Shown piece by piece: positions 4,726 through 8,963 of a stretch of DNA of 8,963 nucleotides; the stretch's first letter is position 1, and each line of letters opens with the position of its first letter. The DNA is taken from NCBI GenBank assembly GCA_016281475.1, contig JAEEIS010000128.1, positions 1-8,963 on the forward strand, written 5' to 3'. The notes under the pieces were generated by a model. It saw only the letters and a list, made by a program, of their open reading frames with translations, was not told the origin of the DNA and ran no database searches. The translations under genes were made by a program, and so were the position numbers. The DNA is from Bacteroidales bacterium. Its GTDB lineage: Bacteria > Bacteroidota > Bacteroidia > Bacteroidales > P3.

Positions 4726-7700
4726 ATGGAACAGAATAGCTTTATCACAAATCAAAGCAAACTACTGTCTGAAATCATCAACGGTGTTTTACCCAAAAGC
4801 AAAGCCGTTGATATTCTGGTTGGGTATTTCTACTTTTCTGGATATAAGCTAATCTCAGAGAACCTTCAGAATAAAAACGTAAGAATACTTGTTGGACTTG
4901 ATATTGATACCACCATCACCAAAAATCTACGAGAAATGGACTCCTTGACGAATGCAAACAAGTCACGCACCCAAATCAAGGAGGAATATTTTGGTAACTT
5001 TGTGCGACTGTTCAACGAGACGGACTTTTTTGACAACCAAACAAAACTTGACGGTTTCACTCTTTTCTACAACAAACTAAAAGACGGTTCACTTGAAATC
5101 CGCAAGACGGAAGACCCATGCCACGCAAAACTTTATATCTTCAATTATAACGATGACGTAAACGAGAACGGAGAAGTTCCTGGCGCCGTAATAACCGGTT
5201 CAAGCAACCTTTCATACGAAGGTCTTTCCGGAAGAGTGGAAATTAACTCCCGATTCAACGACAAGCAATCCCACATAGACGCATCAGCCATATTCAACGA
5301 ATTATGGGAGAGTTCAGTTGTCATTGCAGACAAAGAGACTATTCCAGACTTTGAGATAAAAGTCATCAAAAAGATTTGGTACGACCGTCTTTTCAGCCCC
5401 TACCTGATGTATTTGCGTGTGCTGAAAGAATACTTCACCATTCCGACGGTCGACAATATAATGACCCCTTACGACATAACCGACGGCCGTTTCTCCAATC
5501 TGAAATATCAGACCGATGCCGTACAGATGGCCATAAATGCCATAAGAAATCATAATGGTGTTATTGTCTCAGATGTTGTGGGCCTTGGCAAGAGTATCAT
5601 TGCTTCTACCGTTGCACGCAATTTGCGTTTGAGAACTATCGTTGTCTGCCCTCCACACTTGGAAGAGCAGTGGAAATCTTACCGTGATGATTTCGGGTTT
5701 ACCGCAACAGTGTTCTCGTCAGGAAAACTTGAAGAGGCTCTCAATTACTATGAACATATCGTCAAGGATAAAGAAAACTACTTGGTAATCGTCGATGAGG
5801 CACACCGCTATCGCAATGAATACACCCGTGACTATGCCATCCTTCACCAACTTTGTTCTGGCAACAAGGTGATGCTACTTACCGCCACACCATTTAACAA
5901 CCAGCCGGATGACATCTACGCAATGGTGAAACTATTCCAGATACCTACCAAGTCGACATTAAAGACGGTAGAGAATCTAGGGGCCAAATTCAAAGAGCTG
6001 ATTAGTAAATATAAGCAACTACAAAAAGATCAACGCGACAAACGTATCTCAGACAATGAGGCAAAAGCCGAGGCCGAAAGAATTGCCAAAGAAATTCGTT
6101 CTATCATTGCGCCTTTGGTGATTCGACGTTCCCGAATCGACTTGCAGGATATCCCTGAGTATGCCGAAGATCTCCGTCAACAGAATATCCAACTTGTTAT
6201 CCCCAACGACCCCGTAGAATTGGAGTACGACCTAAGCGAGCTGAAAGAGTTGTACCTGTCCACATTAAACAGAATCAGTGCCGTTGATGAGAATGTGAAC
6301 GACGGTACCTACCGATTTAAGGCTGCCCGCTATTCTCCTGTATTGTATCTGAAGGAAGACTTGATACCGGAATTGGCAAAAAAACTGGAAGAGAAAACAG
6401 GTGTGGAACTCAATCTCCTGTTAGGTCGACAAGCCAACGTGGCCAAATTCATGCGTCGTTTGCTGGTGCGCCGATTCGAGAGTTCCGAATATGCGTTCCG
6501 CAAGTCTTTGGAATACATGATTGAGTCATCCAAACATATACTAAAATGGATTGAAACCACCGATAAGGTTCCCATCTACAAGAAGGGCAATCTTCCTGAT
6601 GTGGAAGATTTGTATGGAACAGATGACGACGGCAACGAATCAGTAACAGAACTTTATGAGAAATACGAAAAGAAAGGCTTCTTTGAGATAGAATCAAAAT
6701 ATCTAAAAAAGGAAGAGTTTATCGCAGACATCAATGCTGACAAGATGCTATTGGAATGCATTCTCGAACAATGGTTTGGCAAAGACCAGCATATTGCAAT
6801 CGACCCCAAACTTGACTCGTTTAAACAAATCCTTGCTAAGCAAATATCAAAAGAGTCCAAACGTAAAATCATAGTATTCACCGAGTTTGCCGATACAGCC
6901 GACTATCTTGGACAAGCGCTGCAGTCCTTTGGACTCCCCGTATTCAAATATACCTCTGCCGATGCCAACACAACAAACAAAGCCGTCATCAACGCCAACT
7001 TCAATGCGGGAGAAAAGAAGACGTTCCAGAAGGACGACTATAAAATACTTGTGGCAACCGACGCCATTTCCGAGGGATACAACCTACACCGCGCAGGCAC
7101 CATCATCAACTATGATATCCCCTACAATCCCACTCGTGTCATTCAACGCATCGGACGAATCAACCGCGTGAACAAAAAAGTGTTCGACCAACTCTTCATC
7201 TACAATTACTTTCCTACCGACGTGGGCGAGTCAGAAACCCGCACCAAAGAGATCTCCACCCTGAAGATGGCAATGGTTCACGCCATCATGGGAGAGGATA
7301 CCAAGGCATTGACCAAAGACGAGGAAATCCAGTCATACTTCCTCGAACAATATCGTCGCGAAAGTGCTGCGAGCGAAGAGGCCTCTTGGGACAACCGTTA
7401 TTTGACCTTCCTCAACTCGATGAAAGGCACACCAGATTATGATGAGGCTATGCAGATGCCTCACCGTGCAAAAACGGGACGCTCAGTTGACAAACCAAAC
7501 AAAGGTGTGTTGTTGTTTGGCAAAAAGGGCGATGATTTTGTGTTCAAAATTGGCAACAACGACGGTAGCATCCATCAACTGACGGCAGAAGAGGCTATCG
7601 GCCTGTTTGAAGCCCTTCCATCCGAAGAACCCAAACCTCTGTCCGATGCCTTCGACAACATCTATCAAATTACAAAGTCATATCTTTTCCAATCCGACAG

Positions 7701-7983
7701 TCAGGATAAAAACGAAAAGCAACGCATCGAAGCCTTGCAGAAGATTAAGGTGATGATTGCTAAAAAAGCGTTACCTGCCGACTATCTGAAAGACCTGAAG
7801 AAGGTGATTGAAAACGACGGCCTTGCTGGATACGAACTCCGCTTCATTAACAAACTCAAACCATCGGAGTATGCGAAACTACCTGAACAAATCGACAATT
7901 ACTACATTTCCCGTATCATCGAGACCTACAACCACGTTGACGACGGTGAGGAATCTATCATCTTAGCGGAGGAATTACAATGA
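4726..7983 (+). CDS. Phospholipase-D-like nuclease fused to SNF2-type helicase
   Basis: A 1085-aa protein. The N-terminal ~175 residues are a single-HKD PLD-like domain: HAK (His133, Lys135), then ITGSSNLSYEGL with Gly158, Ser160 and Asn161. Such domains are often nucleases that act as dimers. The SF2/SNF2 helicase core follows: LKYQTDAV (259-266), Walker A DVVGLGKS (283-290, Lys289), motif Ia VVCPPH, DEAH (357-360), LTATPF (385-390), a charged possibly coiled-coil stretch (~426-462), IRRSRID (~466-472), IIVFTEF (715-721), ATDAISEGYNL (777-787) and QRIGRINR (807-814). All NTPase motifs look intact. The C-terminal ~240 residues are unassigned. The start at 4726 is chosen because the promoter ends at 4689; an in-frame upstream start exists but precedes it. 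Known relatives (HKD nucleases fused to Snf2-like helicases) often lie in restriction-modification or phage-defence loci. A defence role here is inference, supported by the coupled downstream gene and lower GC. It acts presumably on DNA in the cytoplasm. Confidence 0.93.
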   Translation: MEQNSFITNQSKLLSEIINGVLPKSKAVDILVGYFYFSGYKLISENLQNKNVRILVGLDIDTTITKNLREMDSLTNANKSRTQIKEEYFGNFVRLFNETDFFDNQTKLDGFTLFYNKLKDGSLEIRKTEDPCHAKLYIFNYNDDVNENGEVPGAVITGSSNLSYEGLSGRVEINSRFNDKQSHIDASAIFNELWESSVVIADKETIPDFEIKVIKKIWYDRLFSPYLMYLRVLKEYFTIPTVDNIMTPYDITDGRFSNLKYQTDAVQMAINAIRNHNGVIVSDVVGLGKSIIASTVARNLRLRTIVVCPPHLEEQWKSYRDDFGFTATVFSSGKLEEALNYYEHIVKDKENYLVIVDEAHRYRNEYTRDYAILHQLCSGNKVMLLTATPFNNQPDDIYAMVKLFQIPTKSTLKTVENLGAKFKELISKYKQLQKDQRDKRISDNEAKAEAERIAKEIRSIIAPLVIRRSRIDLQDIPEYAEDLRQQNIQLVIPNDPVELEYDLSELKELYLSTLNRISAVDENVNDGTYRFKAARYSPVLYLKEDLIPELAKKLEEKTGVELNLLLGRQANVAKFMRRLLVRRFESSEYAFRKSLEYMIESSKHILKWIETTDKVPIYKKGNLPDVEDLYGTDDDGNESVTELYEKYEKKGFFEIESKYLKKEEFIADINADKMLLECILEQWFGKDQHIAIDPKLDSFKQILAKQISKESKRKIIVFTEFADTADYLGQALQSFGLPVFKYTSADANTTNKAVINANFNAGEKKTFQKDDYKILVATDAISEGYNLHRAGTIINYDIPYNPTRVIQRIGRINRVNKKVFDQLFIYNYFPTDVGESETRTKEISTLKMAMVHAIMGEDTKALTKDEEIQSYFLEQYRRESAASEEASWDNRYLTFLNSMKGTPDYDEAMQMPHRAKTGRSVDKPNKGVLLFGKKGDDFVFKIGNNDGSIHQLTAEEAIGLFEALPSEEPKPLSDAFDNIYQITKSYLFQSDSQDKNEKQRIEALQKIKVMIAKKALPADYLKDLKKVIENDGLAGYELRFINKLKPSEYAKLPEQIDNYYISRIIETYNHVDDGEESIILAEELQ
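7968..7972 (+). promoter_or_regulatory. Shine-Dalgarno site for the AlbA_2/ATPase gene
   Basis: GGAGG lies 7 bases before the ATG at 7980, inside the last codons of the helicase gene. With the ATGA overlap it indicates translational coupling. Such a strong site is unusual beside the other starts in this window and fixes the start of the next gene. Confidence 0.75.
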
Positions 7984-8963
7984 AAACAGCACAGGAATTA
8001 TTTGAACAGCTCAATTCTATTGACGAAAATGTCAGAATAGAAGCCAAGAAAGCCTCAGAGATAGACAAGGGCATCATGGAAACAGTATGTGCTTTTGCCA
8101 ACGAACCCAATTTGGGTGGAGGATACCTGTTGTTAGGTGCGGTTCGAACTGGTTTTCGTGACGGCCTGCCTGTTTATGAACCAGAGAACATAGATAATCC
8201 GGATAAAGTCCAGAATGACCTGATTTCTAAGTGTAGTTCTATGCTGAACATGCACATTCGGCCTCAGGTTGAGACCGAGGTCGTTGACGGGAAGACTGTC
8301 ATCGTTGTGAAAATTGATGAGCTGCCTGATTCCCAAAAACCAGTATATTTTTTAAACAGAGGACTCCCAAGCGGGGCATTCCGTCGAGTGGGGGCTTCCG
8401 ACCAGAAATGCACGGAAGACGATATGCGAGTGTTCTATTCCTCGGCAGAGAGTTTTGATAGTACCGTTGTCAAAGGAGCCACCCTCGATGATATAGACGA
8501 AAATGCAGTTACTCATTACCGTAAATTGCGCGCACGGGTTAATCCTAATGCTGAGGAATTGTCCTATGACGACAAAGACCTTCTCTTGGCGTTAAGGGCG
8601 TGTGAAAAAGAGAAAAACGGAGAGTATGTATTGACTTATACGGGTCTTGTAGTGTTTGGTAAGTCCATGTCGTTGCGTCGTTTGCTGCCAGCATTAAGAG
8701 TTGACTATATTAGAGTGCCCGGAAACAGATGGATTGAAGATCCTGACAAGCGATTTGAGGCCACTATCGATATGCGCGGACCGCTTATCTTGTTAGTCAA
8801 CCGTGCTCTTAATGCTGTCAAAGACGATTTGCCAAAAGGATTTGAGCTGCCAAAAGGAAAGCTGCAAGCAAACACCCCCATCGACCTGCCCGACGATGTC
8901 CTTCGCGAGGTACTTGTCAATGCTTTCATCCACTGCTCTTTTCGCCTTAACCAGCCCATCCAG
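7980..8963 (+). CDS. AlbA_2 (Schlafen-like) / GHKL ATP-binding protein, 3'-truncated by the window
   Basis: The frame is open from ATG 7980 to the window end (328 codons) and the remainder lies outside. It overlaps the helicase stop as ATGA, so the two are one operon. The N-terminal ~130 residues fit the AlbA_2 / Schlafen AAA_4-type domain: EAKKASEIDKGIMETVCAFANEPNLGGGYLLLGAV at about 21-55. Near the visible end, LREVLVNAFIHCSF has the N-box of GHKL (Hsp90/gyrase/histidine-kinase type) ATPases, with Glu310 and Asn314, where the relatives usually read HRDY. The order AlbA_2 then HATPase is that of the COG2865 'RecG-like' putative transcriptional regulators, which often end in a winged helix not visible here. 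Relatives are thought to bind nucleic acid, but their activity is poorly known. Coupling with a nuclease-helicase suggests a joint function, perhaps defence or regulation of it; which of the two is not decided by the sequence. Confidence 0.88.
   Translation, partial: MKTAQELFEQLNSIDENVRIEAKKASEIDKGIMETVCAFANEPNLGGGYLLLGAVRTGFRDGLPVYEPENIDNPDKVQNDLISKCSSMLNMHIRPQVETEVVDGKTVIVVKIDELPDSQKPVYFLNRGLPSGAFRRVGASDQKCTEDDMRVFYSSAESFDSTVVKGATLDDIDENAVTHYRKLRARVNPNAEELSYDDKDLLLALRACEKEKNGEYVLTYTGLVVFGKSMSLRRLLPALRVDYIRVPGNRWIEDPDKRFEATIDMRGPLILLVNRALNAVKDDLPKGFELPKGKLQANTPIDLPDDVLREVLVNAFIHCSFRLNQPIQ

Overview
The window looks like a Bacteroidales chromosome (Prevotella/Muribaculaceae-like, genus not resolvable). 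Three things point there: a Por secretion (T9SS) type A C-terminal sorting domain on the first protein, a Bacteroidetes-type promoter (TTTG, 19 bases, TATCTTTG) before the helicase gene, and an almost complete lack of Shine-Dalgarno sites in the left half. No rRNA, tRNA, CRISPR array or insertion sequence was seen.

Layout, all on the + strand. Positions 2-1237 hold the 3' part of a T9SS-exported cell-surface protein, closed by a clear intrinsic terminator (1270-1304). Positions 1434-3569 are nrdD (class III anaerobic ribonucleotide reductase, 711 aa) and 3807-4280 are nrdG (its radical-SAM activase, 157 aa). Together they make deoxyribonucleotides without oxygen: NrdG uses S-adenosylmethionine and a 4Fe-4S cluster to place a radical on the NrdD glycine (Gly686). 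Positions 4726-7983 encode a 1085-aa phospholipase-D-like nuclease fused to a SNF2-type helicase. It is followed, with an ATGA overlap, by an AlbA_2 (Schlafen-like) / GHKL-ATPase protein that runs off the window end (7980-8963). This last pair is lower in GC, has its own promoter and looks like an acquired, probably defence-related, operon.

The unusual part of the window is the density of short repeats around nrdD and nrdG. A GC-rich palindromic element occurs twice between the two genes (3649-3715 and 3751-3799) and a third time, inverted, inside nrdD (2521-2570). There it is translated in frame and adds about 18 residues to a catalytic enzyme. AT-rich arrays with a 7-base period sit immediately before the nrdD start codon and, inverted, across its stop codon; another lies at 4420-4447. 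An 8-base-period array begins across the nrdG stop codon and recurs inverted further on. These repeats fill nearly all the non-coding DNA between 1331 and 4500, after which the low-GC helicase operon begins.
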